Shown here: piece after piece, positions 20,545 through 32,267 of the stretch
How the letters are laid out: every line of letters begins with the position of its first letter
Position numbering within the stretch: position 1 is the first letter of the stretch
The notes under the pieces: model-generated
Told to the model about the DNA's origin: nothing
Seen by the model: only the letters and a program-made list of their open reading frames with translations
Databases searched by the model: none
Made by a program: the position numbers and the translations under genes
Assembly (NCBI RefSeq): GCF_030247195.1
Contig: NC_080672.1
Location: 402,831,037-402,895,036, forward strand
Reading direction: 5' to 3'
Length of the DNA stretch: 64,000 nt
Source of the DNA: Topomyia yanbarensis
Taxonomy: Eukaryota > Arthropoda > Insecta > Diptera > Culicidae

Positions 20545-23150
20545 TTTTCAATCGGGACACCCAAATTAGGTGAAATTACAATTTCTATGAAAGATCCAAT
20601 GTTTTGGTAGTATTTAGCATTGCGAAAACAAATTCACCTGGGTTCTCCGCCACAAATTTTTTTATCATAGACGAATTTCGCGCCAACTCGAACAAATGTT
20701 AGCAGCACCCTCTCAGATTTTATCGAAACTTTCTGTACATGAGAACTTTGTCACAAAAAGCCACTTTGCATTCTTTGTTTTTCCAAAAATTATCTAGACT
20801 GTCTTTTGAAAAGGGTCAAACTTTTTTTACAATTTTTTTTGGCTATAGTCTAAAAATTACAAATCCTACAAAAAAATGTTGTATGAGTGATTTTCACAAA
20901 ATTAGTCAAATTTTTTAATAAAAATATTGAAAAAATTCTTCATCGACTCTTACACTGAACAAATTGCTTTAAAAATTTCGAAAACTGAACTAATGAAAGT
21001 CATAATCATCTCAGAATTCAATTTCCCAACAGCTAGTTGCCTTATACATGCAAAAAGTATCAATAACGAATTTGGACTAGAACGAGGCCGAAGGGATTCG
21101 TTTATTTGGAGATCTGGTACTAGAATACTTAGCGCACGACCAGACAACATGTTTGATATCGCGATGACCACCACCACAAGTGCAGAGACCGCTCTCCACG
21201 ATCTCAATACGCTGGAGATGGGCCTTTTACGTATAATGATTGTACATGACCCGAGATAGTACCCGAATGATGTCATGACCCTCATCCATTCTTTTGGACC
21301 AAGGTTTTTTTAAACCTTTGGGATTCCTAAACTTCCGTCGCTCTACGAAATTTGCCAAATTTCGAGTGTCCTCTGAGAAGAAATATTTAAAAACTCGTTG
21401 AAGTTACGCGATCTTTCATAAATATCACCTTCTAATGCCTAAATGTCCCCGTTCTCATTATCATTCTAATCCAAGTGTCCGCCTTCTTACCCGGAATGGA
21501 GCACTGCGAAAGAATTCAAACGAAGGTAATCTGCTATGAATTTTCAGATAAAGTACTCGAAAACTTCCATGTTTTCCCCAAGAAATGCAGAGTGCTTTTC
21601 ATGCTCCATCAAATGGACAGCCTGCTGTAACGATATGGACATGGTAAAACCATCAATTTTGTGGGAAGAATGTTGGCAGCACAGTCTCTTTTATGATTGC
21701 ACTCAACACTACTGTCATAATAATTAGCATAAAAGCGATGCGTAGCTGTCATCATATGACGAACATTCCGTGTACTCCAATCACAGGATGAATCGAATAC
21801 ACAACGTAGGAGTTAGCCACCAGACGAAACATTTATTTCTCTGATGATCTGTCCGTTAATCCGTTGACGGATCGGTGCCAATAATCGCGTTTTTCAGCTT
21901 TCATCATGTTTTTCATTTGCATTTGTAGTGTCGCGTATATTGGGGAAAATTTGGGCGATCCGACGTTCAAAAGTCCCTTTCGCGTACAATTCTAAGCAAT
22001 CTTTGCCCACCACAAAGTAGGAGACTGTTCACGGTTGTTCGCTCATTTCGTCGGACCTTTAATTGTAGTGCAAATGCATTGTGTAAAACCTGGGGGAAAA
22101 TGTAGGGACTGAAACATAGGGACACTTGGGGTTTTTGATGTACGATGTAGAAATTCCTGCGAGTTTCTAAGATTACCGAGACCAGGAACCACTTACTTCG
22201 GTTTTATAACAGCACCCTTCAAAGGACACTCGCAGGCTTTAACGAGGAAGCTAAGCAGAGAAAACTGATTTTCCTCCTTCGGAAATTTTTAGGATGGCGA
22301 ACCAGAATTTTTACTGACCGAAGCATAGAGTTCTTCTCCCATACTTCGCAATTAAAGTCCCTACGCCATCAATCTCTACTTCCCAGGCAGGTACATAGAC
22401 AAGATACTTCTTCGTACACGGCCAAGTGGTATTCAGTTAAAACTCGCATATATCGATGATGTTAAATGGATTATCTTTGCCCTCATTTAAGTTTGTTATG
22501 ATTATATACCAAATTCGTTACTGATTCTTTTTGCATGTATCAGGCAACTAGCAGTTCAGAAATTGGATTCTGAGATGATTATGACTCTCATTGGTTTAGT
22601 TTTAGATAAAAATACACTTTTCTTTAAAGAGCTATAAAAGTGCCGAACTTGAATTTTCGACGGTAGGTAGGAGACATAATTACCTATCTTGGAACAAAAT
22701 TTCATCCAAATCAAAGAAGAGGCGTTTTTGTAAATCGACTTTAAATTTTTTAAATCGATTTTTTGTCAGTGTAGGAGTCGATGAAGAATTTTTTCAATTT
22801 TTTTATTCAAAAATTCGACTAATTTTGTGCAAATCACTCCTACAATACTTTTTTGTAGGATTTGTCATTTTTAGACTATAGCCGTTTTGATTAAATTGAT
22901 AAAAAAGATTGACCCTTTTCAAAATACAGTCTACATCATTTTTGGAAAAACAAAGTATGCAAAGTGGCTTTTTGTGATAAAGTTCTCATGCGCAGAAAGT
23001 TTCATTAAAATCTGAGAGGTTGCTGCTAACTCTGAATGCGATTTAGCGCGAAGTTCGTCCATAATATTGCCATTTGTTGTTTTTAGCCAGCAAATTTTGA
23101 AAAAAAAAATACTACGAGCGACCTAATTGATCGATTTTAACAAACTAACC
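20545..23150. repeat. Large inverted-repeat element with LINE in the loop
   Basis: Arms of about 500-600 bp at roughly 20555-21085 and 22490-23145 are inverted copies. Shared text includes GAAGAATTTTTTCAAT-like, CCACTTTGCAT and AAATCTGAGAGG phrases. The right arm holds about 110 bp more than the left. The interior (about 1.4 kb) is a LINE relic, so the intact element was probably a continuous hairpin. The outer limits are approximate. Confidence 0.8.
21086..22480 (-). pseudogene. Internally deleted I/LOA-type LINE
   Basis: Minus-strand blocks are colinear with the intact LINE at 56558-62737: an ORF1 N-terminal segment (about 22460-22180), the ORF1 C-terminal phrase around GGACACTTGGGGTTTT (about 22120), the ORF2 linker after the endonuclease (about 22050-21860), then the RNase H and C-terminal region (about 21727-21090). 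The RT is missing. About 1.4 kb represents about 4.7 kb of the intact element. It is decayed by stops and indels. Confidence 0.82.
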
Positions 23151-23840
23151 AACAATGAATTTGGCGTAAGACACATGTTGTTCGTGGTTTTTCCGATCCG
23201 AAAAATAATAATTTTGTATATTGTTTCAACAGTTTTTTCAACAAAATGAAATAAAAAGTTGTCCTGGACCTATGTTTTTGTCTAAAAACAAAAAAAAACA
23301 CATATATTACTTTTAGTATCTACCATGTCGCCAAGAACAATTTGGCCACCCATTTGTAACTAAATTGTTCCACACCGAAGGTTGCCACGCATGTATTTCA
23401 ATCAACGGATTGAAGGCATAAACAGCTTGCGTTACTGCGACCCCGCATGAACCAACATGGCTGTTGCAGCTTCTGTTGCATTATCAAACGATAATGAGTG
23501 GAAGCGTAGGAGCAAGCGCGGGAATTGTTTATTCAGCCTATATCTTTGAACTCAAAACGGCGACATATACATACATATTTATTCATCAATCGATTTCAAT
23601 TAATGTAGGCTACACTTTATGGAAGACGGTTTTTTAAATTCATTGGAAATATGTCATTGCGTTGATTTCAAAAATATTGGCTTAGATAGTAAAAATTCTA
23701 AATATATTCGTAGGTTTCTTATGCTTACTTTCATTTTTTAAAGAATTTCAAAAAACTTTCTACCATACATTGCAGCCTGCATTAAATGCAATTGAATTTT
23801 TTGGCACCTTAATTAATATTTTCTAATGTTTTCTAATTTT
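23151..23840. other. Non-coding spacer
   Basis: Nothing recognised. Confidence 0.3.
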
Positions 23841-25250
23841 TTACGGAAAAAACCGCGTTGATTGGATAATCCGCATAAACAACCGCGTTAATTGGAAAAT
23901 CCGCGTAAAAAAAACTCACCATAAGACTTAGAATATTTTTGGAAGTTTTTGTTTGCGCGGATTTCGCAATTAACACGGTTTTTGCAAAAAAAAACCTTTG
24001 TCCTTTTGAATGCAAAAGACTTAGAAGATTTTCGGAAAGATGGAAGATACGGGTCCGCAAGACTCCTTATGGCCCACACCCTAACAATATGGGTTTTTTC
24101 GGAATGGTCTTGACGAGTAGGTGCCAGAAATAGATAAATCTGCACCTTCCCCGCAAGGTTTTCCATGAAAAAATGATTTTTAGCGCCATTTTCAAATCCC
24201 AGATGGCAACTTCCGGCTTAGCGAGATTCTCTACAACTCAATCAACATGAGTATTTTCGGAATGGTTTTGACGAGTAGCAGACAAACGTCGATGTTTGGC
24301 GTCATTTTAAAATGCTAGATGGCGACATCCAGTTTACCGAAATTCCCCCATGAAAAATCTGGGCAATCATCTAAATCACCCTCAAATATAAGATCTAACC
24401 ATAAACCAGCAAAACGCAAAATATTTTTATGTGCGGTGAGAATGGAAGAGAGAGAAGAATAAGACGTATGTAGTGTGAGTTGGGGGTTTCAATTTATTCA
24501 TATTAAACATATTGCTTAAATTTAAGTAAATTAAACTGTTTAATTAAAACTATTTGTACTACAACTTCAACGTCCAAAAATACCCATATTGATTTTAAAT
24601 CGGAAATCGCCATCTTTGATTTAAAAATGGCGTCAAATATCAATTTTTGGAACTTACTCGTTAAGATCATTCCAAAAATACTCATATTGACTGAGTTATA
24701 GTGAATGTGGCTAACTCGAATGTCACCATCTTGGAATTCAAAATGGCGTCAAACATCGATCTTTGTCTCCTATTCCTCAAGACCATTCCGAAAATACCCA
24801 TATTAAGTGGTTTATAGCGAATTTCGCTAAACCAGAAGTCGCCACCTCGGATTTCAAAATGGCGTCAAAAATCAATTTCTGGTACCTACTCTTCAAGACC
24901 ATTCCGAAAATACGCATATTGTTGGGGTGCGGGCGATAATGAGTCTTCTAGATCCGTCTCTTCCATCTTTTCGAAAATCTTCTAAGTCTTTTGCATTCAA
25001 AAGGACTTAGAATATTTTTTGCAGAAACCGCCTTAATTGCGAAATCCGCGCAAAATAAAAACTGCCAAAATTCTTTGTTGCATTTAAAAGGACTTCGATT
25101 TTTTTTTCAGAAAAAAAAAGTCTAAGTCTTTTGCATTCAAAAGTACTATTTTGCATAACCCGCGTTAATTGGAAAATCCGCTTTAAAAAACCGCGTTTAT
25201 TGAAAAATCCGCGTAAAAAAACCTCCTAAAACGCGCAAAAAACCGTGTAA
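23841..25250. repeat. Foldback element with internal modules
   Basis: The ends carry CCGCGTTAATTGGAAAATCC motifs at about 23853-23907 and 25160-25215. Inside them AAAAGACTTAGAAGATTTTC-type phrases are present in inverted orientation (about 24016 and 24975). The centre holds repeated modules of about 100-130 bp with phrases such as CGGAATGGTCTTGACGAGTA and ATGGCGTCAAA: two in one direction on the left, at least three inverted on the right. No coding capacity. Confidence 0.85.
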
Positions 25251-26104
25251 AAACCTGGGTGTATTATATTTTCGCCTTGTCTCAGAGCCCTTTCAATGAA
25301 ATTCAAGAGACCAGAGTTAGACAGATTTTAAAATTTCGATCTGTTCCTCCAGACCCGTTTTCTCCCATTTCCCTCTGAAGCAGGAAGCTGATATTTAGCC
25401 AAAGTCTATCTCGCATATGCCTAAGCGAACGCTGGCTCTTAAAGTCAATCGAATTCATATTTTCCCGTACTACCGAAATGTTTATCATCTGTGGCTCGTA
25501 CATTTCACCACCCAACCGAGTGAAACAATACTAGACTGTTTGTGCAGTGGATAAGCAACAAAGCGGTAGATCGAAATGTCTGCTAGCTTTACTTTTAGCT
25601 GTAGTGGAGTGATTTTTAGATATTGCTCTGTGTCGCGAGAAAACATGGTTGTACCGGTTTATATAGAGAAATCTCCGAAACCGAAAATTCAATCAAACGC
25701 CAATTCAATCCTTTAGCGACTGACTGCGGAAAGTTAAAACATTTATATCGTTCAAAATTTTAAAAAATTTGTTAATGGTGGATTAAAAGCGACCTAGGTG
25801 CATTACAAATTAATTGTCGAAGGAAAGAAGTAGGAACTACTTCTACTACGATCACTAGTTAAATAAATGTTCAAATACAACATTGCATCTTTAAACTACG
25901 AAAAAACACAACATGTTCTTCGAATAACCTATTATTTTAAATTGGCTGCAATTGAGGATACAAAGTTCGCAAGAAATACAAAGTATATTATTGTGGATCA
26001 CGAACAGGACGCGAAACTGTTGCCGAAGTCACAGTGTTATCTGTGTACAATCTGAAACCTTCGTCCGAGTTAAAAGGTTTGATATAAAATGCTATGATCT
26101 GGAA
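25251..26104. other. Non-coding spacer
   Basis: The minus frame at 25515-25303 (MRDRLWLNISFLLQREM) is not recognised. Nothing else seen. Confidence 0.3.
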
Positions 26105-26660
26105 AGCAACTTGTAGCTGTTGCTAAATTTTACAACTGATTCGATGAGCGATGAAATCTTTGTATTGAAATAATGTGTATATCATCCGCGAAGGAAAGCA
26201 TTTTGTGAGATCCCATGAAGATGGTTCCGTTCCTTTGAACATTAGATCTTCGCATCGCACCTTCAAGCGTTTTATTAAACAGTACATTATGGAGTGTAGT
26301 ACCCTGTTACAATCCATCTAACGTCACACAATAGTGGAATGTATCTCCGGTTATTTTGGTGATTGATTTTTACCCATACGAATAATCATCTTAATCAGTT
26401 TTATCGCTAAGCCATGCTCTTGCATAATCTGCAACAGTTCGTTTCGTTTTATTTAATCGTACGCCACTTTAAAATCCACTTTGGTATTCGCCGACAAAGG
26501 ATTCAGCCAATGGACGTAGTCTGCTAAACAGCATACGGGAGAGTATTTCACAAGCGGTATTGAGGATGGTAATGGTTTGATAGGTAATACACTCGAGTTT
26601 GTGACCCTTTTTGTAGAGAAATATTACAGAAATAGAATAGAAATAAACAAATATTTTGAG
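26105..26660 (-). pseudogene. LINE reverse transcriptase relic
   Basis: The minus strand reads TITILNTACEILSRMLFSRL and FVGEYQSGF (26590-26480), then VAYD and KRNELLQIMQEHGLAIKLIK in shifted frames near 26440. Nearer 26290-26140 come FNKTLEGAMRRSNVQRNGT-like and LSFADDIHIISI, the latter carrying the ADD active-site motif. This is the palm region of a further LINE lineage with FADD rather than YADD. About 200 bp of RT is deleted and frames shift repeatedly. Confidence 0.78.
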
Positions 26661-28080
26661 GAATTGTAGTATAAAACTATTCGTATATCGATTATTCAAT
26701 GATATTTGACATTTGAGTAAACGATGCAGCTCTGATTATTTTTTTTCACCTCCTTAATTCAACTTGCATAAAATATAAAGTGACCTGAGGGCGGAACAGT
26801 CCCTCATTCTGTTAGATATATTATCGAAGTCAATGCTTCCTCACTAAAGAGCGTAATTGATTCCGTAGTTCAACCAATCGCATTTATTGGTACGTGTCTA
26901 GTCTAGTGTAGTCTAGTCTACACATACACAGCCAATACATGTAGGGATCCTGAAAAATTTGAGACGCTCGCCTACAATTTTTCTTGTCAATATTACGGGG
27001 GGAGGGGTACGACAAGGTGTGACATGTTGTCACGTAGGGGGGAGGGGGAGTAAGCTAGATCGTTACATAACATGTTTTCACCGAAGAAAAAAAAATTCAA
27101 GGAATTTGTTACGTAATATGGGAGGCGAGGATGGAGAAATTTGTGACAATTTGTTACATGGGGGGAGGGGGTGTCAATGAAGATGATTCAAAATTATACG
27201 GTAACTAAATTATTCATTTAATGAAGAATTTAATCGACGAATCATTTTGAACCTTGAATAAGGTAGAAACGTGGACAACCGTACAGACCGTTTCAATTTG
27301 GTGGGGGTTTGAAAAATCGTTGGGAGTGACTGAGCTAAGAGGGATAATGTCACTACTTTGGTCCTGAGATGGGATAGAGGTATTTAGTCCTGTTTGGCTA
27401 ATGAGCTTAGGATATAGCGCCTTTACTCGCTTAAAAAGCATCCTGGAAAACACTGCAATTATTCTTTAGTGTTTCTATGTCAAGGTTAATATTTGCAGTA
27501 TATAAAAATATATTACAAATATTAAAATAGCCAAGCCTACTGCACAGAGTTGGATTTTACGATGACATATAATTAAACGATAATTAAATGATTCATTTAA
27601 TGAATCATTTAACCAACGAGTGAATTTGAGTCTTGAATGATAAAGAAACGAGGACAACCAATCGCATTGGTTAGTACGTGTAGTACAAAAATGTTTAATA
27701 CAAACAAGTCTTTCATATGGCTTTGCCTTAGTATGTATGTGCCAAAGGTAAATAAAAACTTCATTGATCCTATCGATATTGTAACCATTTTCAACGTAAA
27801 GGAACCCAACAGAAAACCATGACCGTGTGATGTAAACAAGGTGTGAAGTTGAAAATGCTTAGTAGAATAAACAGCAATCCTTATGGATCCGCCCATGTTA
27901 CGTGCAGAGCTTCTGAATCAAGTGACCCAACTTGAAATCAGTTTCCTGTTTATTTATTTATTTGACGTAAAAATCTACCCTCAACAAGTAGCGAATGCCC
28001 CCTTAAACGAAAGAAAAAAACGGGAAAAATCTTACACAAAACAGGCGAGAACAAGTAAACAAATTTATTCTACCCGATAA
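26661..28080. repeat. Mixed repeats, including G-rich tracts
   Basis: At 26996-27175 three tracts of the form GGGGGGAGGGG alternate with GTGACA and TTACGTAA-like phrases. A phrase CAACCAATCGCATT followed by a TTGGTACGTG-like element occurs near 26872 and 27656. A short palindrome ATGATTCATTTAATGAATCAT lies near 27588-27608. No gene. Confidence 0.5.
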
Positions 28081-30120
28081 AAGTCAAATACTATTTCGAA
28101 AAATGCCAACGACAGGTTTCTACGGCACCGTCCTTCGGCTACACAAAAAAATGAACAAACCAACTAACAACACCGTCCAGAAGCCCAGCTCAGCAGTAAC
28201 TTTGCCAGTGGGCGAACAGACAAATCCTGTCACGAGCAAGCGTAGAAAACTATACATTTTCCCCGCATTCTGTATCGTTTGGGAAAACTCCTAACCGTAC
28301 TATCATGGGTCGTTTGTTTGTTATCTTCTTCTCTTCTCCTTCTTCATAGTGCCAAAGACTGCAATGAAAAGAGACCAATCCGGTTGGAGCTCGGCGGATG
28401 TGGAGTCCTGGGCAAACAGAGGAAGAGCCGAGACTCGTCCAAGCAATTCTACCAACCTAGATCCAACTTTTGGAGTTACATCCTCTACTAACAAGACCAG
28501 GGGAAAACCATATTGGAAGGAGGACGGCGACGCATGCCATCCAAGTCTTGCACAAAAAATAAAGGATGCAACCGAACGAAGCAACGAAATTACCATCAGG
28601 GAAAATAGCAAATCCTTTGGCTTTTTCCTCTTCTTGACCCGCCTCACGTTTACATAAAGGATGAATTTTCCGCTGCCGAAATCCGGGGAACATTGTAACG
28701 AAAATTCGGAGATCCCTTTCGTTCTCTGCCATCATCAAAGACTCCCGCCATCGCGGCCACCCTCCAGCCACTGCACACAGATAAGCAACGACGACGGCGG
28801 TGGCGGCTTTCCGTTCCGTCGCTTCAAAGGATCTGCTTCGTCTTCTACTTGACGGGGAGATCTTGTTTCCTTCATCGGATTTCGTCCGGGAATCTATTTG
28901 CACATCGAAACGAATCATCAAATCCTGACTGGAGCATGGGGAGAAGCTATCTTCTGCTAAAACACGAAATTCAAGGGTCCTACAATTGTTTGAAATGGCA
29001 GCGCCGGTGCTCCCTGTATTCGAACATCGTCGGACCCCTTACACCGAATTGGGCTTCTATATTTGTTATATGTATATACATACACATCTGCCCAGAATAG
29101 TAAGATGCAGCCGCCACAACGCCACCGACGATTGAGCTGCGACGAATGGTTGGGTCGGAAACGGAGCGATCCCGGGGACGCAAAAGGTTAATGCACCCCT
29201 AAAAAATTGAAATGTTCCCCGAAAATGCACAGCCACGCTTCGGTGCAGGCTCTGGGCTCTGGTGGTTGGGAAAGCATTCGAGCGAACACGGGCGGCGGCG
29301 TCACAACAGACGACGACGACGACGAAGGTTTCTAGAAATTTTCGTGTAATAATAAAAGTCCGCCCGCTCCCCCTTTCCCCCAGCAGCCTGACAGTTAACG
29401 AAAGGATGGTGGTGGTACTGGTGGAAGCAGGAGGCGTAAAGCTTTCTTAGCTTTCCTTGCGAACTAACATCTTTACTTGTACTCTAGTCGTGTTTTGCGC
29501 TTCAGTAGCAACTTGGCATCCAGCAGGATTGGGAAGTTTTGCAAAACACGGACGAATAAGTTTTGGTCGTCGGTGTGGGTGGGGGATGATGGTGGTAGTG
29601 TGGGGAGAGTCTCTGTTGCCACGGATTTTCACTCTCAACCGAAACGAAACCGAAAGGAACAGACAGGAATACTTTAGCCTAGGGAGGGACGACGTAAAAG
29701 GGCTTAAATAAAACAAATAAACACAAATTGTAGGATCATGCAGCCCTGCATGGGGCCGGAGAGCCGAATCGAAGATGTAGCGATGCGGAGTAGAGATGCT
29801 GCTTTGAATACCCAAAACTAGGGGAAAGCGTGCACATTCCCGAAAGCATATCAGAAGTCCCGAACGGATGGTGCGGAGAATGAACATCGTCGGACGACGG
29901 CATGTTTGAACAATAAATTTAGCAAACGCTATTACAAGCCATTTTACAGCGTCTGCATTTTTAATGCTAGCTCCCCTCACTTGGTGCGGTCGAGCGTCTC
30001 TCCCAAAGGCTGGACGGGAAAATATGGTGTCATTTTTAATGCAATTTTAGTTTTTTTTCCGTTCCACCGAAGCGGAACGTATCCGAGAAAGCTTGCGATT
30101 AGGAGTAGGTCGACGACCGA
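28081..30120. other. Complex, apparently single-copy island
   Basis: GC-richer, non-repetitive sequence with GGTGG and GACGAC runs (near 28790-28805, 29305-29320 and 29405). Long overlapping frames on both strands (28457-28921 minus, 29447-29980 minus) lack recognisable domains, and opposite-strand frames are equally open. Likely host non-coding DNA. Confidence 0.4.
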
Positions 30121-30429
30121 TTACAGTTACTGATGAAGGTTAATTTTTAACTGCAAACATTAAGATCCTTGCGGTACTGCCTATAACTCATATAAGTTTC
30201 ATAATGAAAAACAGCAATCCGAGAAAAAACGCTATTCAAAATATATTATTTCCGCTGAACCTTGTTTCGATAATTTTCGAGATATATCCTTTAAAGTGGG
30301 TCAAATTTTAATTGTGTGTTAGGGCGAATGACCCATCGAGGTTAACGTCCCAATAAATAATAAACAATACAACAATTGTGTATTGTGAATTGATTGTGGC
30401 TCTCAAAAAAATCCATAATATAACTCATT

Positions 30430-31060
30430 ATTTACGAAAACTCACTCTTATGGGCAAGACTAATAGGATAGATAAATTGGTCTATTTTTGCCTTTTGTTT
30501 TTTGTCACTTGTTGACTCGACACGGCCTAGTACTTTGACATAACTGAGCCGTGGGTCTTTTATAATTTTAGCAATATGTAAAAATAAAAAACAACTTTCA
30601 AAATACCTGTCAATCGAGTTTTGTTGTCGCAGTCTGCTACTGCGTGTTGAGATCCCTTTCCTTGGCGGTGAAACATTAGCTGCGTGGACCGCAGTAGGTT
30701 TGGTGTCATCTAGTCTGCTTTCTCTTGTGTTTTCGTTCACGTTCATATCGTCATCGAGTCTGCATTCATGTTACTCACTGTCGGATGTTGTTTCTTGTGC
30801 TAAATGTCGCTGTTGTAAATCCTCCTTGATCGGTATTTGTTTCTTTAGTAGTGGTGTTGGTTGTTGGTTTGGAGGCATTTGACGTAATTGATGTTACTTC
30901 GGTGTTGGTAATGGCTGTTGGTTTAGTGGTGCAGGCTGCAATGGTTGTTGAATTAGTGTTTGTAACTGTTCGATTCACAGTCGTTGTTTTAGCAACCAGT
31001 TGTGATTTAGCATACGGTTTTAGTAGTAACAGATGGACTTTCCTTAGCTGCCTCTGCGCA
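30430..31060 (-). pseudogene. Thr-rich ORF remnant ending in a PIP-box-like motif
   Basis: Two minus-strand frames adjoin. The upstream one (30978-30775) is Thr-rich (TTKPTAITNTEVTSITSN). The downstream one (30746-30432) contains NVSPPRKGISTRSSRLR followed by QNSIDRYF at about 30625-30602. QNSIDRYF fits the PCNA-interacting consensus Q-x-x-I-x-x-Y-F. A conserved-looking block then reads VLGRVESTSDKKQKAKIDQF. The composition suggests a LINE ORF1 C-terminus, but I do not recognise the family. A stop separates the two frames. Confidence 0.4.
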
Positions 31061-31266
31061 TGGTTTGCTGCGCGGTGGTAAAGAATGCCAATTTAACAAG
31101 AATTTTAAGCTTTTACTATAAGTAAATAAATTCGCCTTAATATGGCTTTGTGAAAGTTTTCGCAGTTTATCAACCTCTTCTTTTTGTAGATGCAAATATT
31201 AGGGTGGTTCAAATTTTACCAGATTAAAAGATTAACTTTTAAATCATTCTACTAGAGCCACACTAG
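31061..31266. other. Spacer
   Basis: Nothing recognised. Confidence 0.3.
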
Positions 31267-32155
31267 AGATGGCATGGTTTAAATTTTTTCGAACCCGAAC
31301 GCGACCAAAACCCGAGAGTTTGAAAAACCCGAGCCCGAAATTATAAAGTTTGAAAAACCAGACCCCGACCCGAGCCCGAACATATTAAAATTGAAGAACC
31401 CAAACCCGGCCCTAACCCGAGAATTTCAAAATTAGAAAACCCGAACCCGACACAAACCAGAAAACTTATGATTTGACCATCCCGATCCGAACCCGACTTA
31501 TTAATATGAAGAATCATTCAAAGATCTCGAAGTTTTTTTTAATTTTAGGCACCCGAGCTAGATCCTAGGCTCATCCAAGAATGATAGAATCACTCGAAAC
31601 AGAAAAAGCATCATACGCGTCTAGTTATAGCCTATGACAAAACAAAATTACTGGCGGGTGGAATTCGCATTTATATTTACTATTATTGAACGCCGAGTTT
31701 GTAATATTCTGATAAACTTATAAATCGTCGATATCTTCGCCTTAGAACATCAGCGGCTGCTCGATCATTGGGCCATATGCGCGACTTCCAGAGGGGTAAG
31801 ATCGTAGAAATTCATATATTTTCATTCAGAAATCCGGATCATGCAACGGCCCAGCCCAGGACAACCTGACAGAAAGTGTTTGTTTCATATGTGTACCACT
31901 GACTTGATAGTGGCGCCAGTATACCATCACCATATGAGTGCTATCATTGTTCATGACATTCTAAATTTCTACTCGCTTTGATTTTCTGTACGCAATAGCC
32001 GAATTTCAGGTGTTTACTTCGATCGCGGCCTAAGTATCGGCTTCAAAGTATGTCGAAATTCATACTCCATAGTGGAACCCGACCCGAGCCCGATAAGTTT
32101 AAATTTATAGAACCCGAAACCCGAACCCGACCATCTCGAAGCCATACCATCTGAA
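31267..32155. repeat. CCCGAA-rich element with short inverted ends
   Basis: Both ends show AGATGG.ATGG (31267 and, inverted, ending 32155). Just inside each end are irregular repeats of AACCCGAACCCGACCCGAG type in the same orientation (31300-31500 and 32070-32130). The middle includes MITE copy 2 of 3 (31736-31799). Confidence 0.65.
31736..31799. mobile_element. Short MITE, copy 2 of 3 (partial)
   Basis: It matches the right half of the MITE at 6363-6480, including CAGCGGCTGCTCG and CCATATGCGCGACTTCC. The left half is missing. Confidence 0.7.
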
Positions 32156-32267
32156 GTTATAGAAAGACTAATTTTAGAAGTCTGCTTATGACTTGTAGGC
32201 ATTATACGGCATAATTTTCATTTTACAAAAACTTAAAAAGGGTTAAGAGGTTTCTTGGTGTTTCTTA

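Noticed and set aside
28457..29980. Minus-strand frames of 154 and 177 codons
   Set aside because: Opposite-strand frames overlap them, and there is no conserved motif or plausible gene structure.
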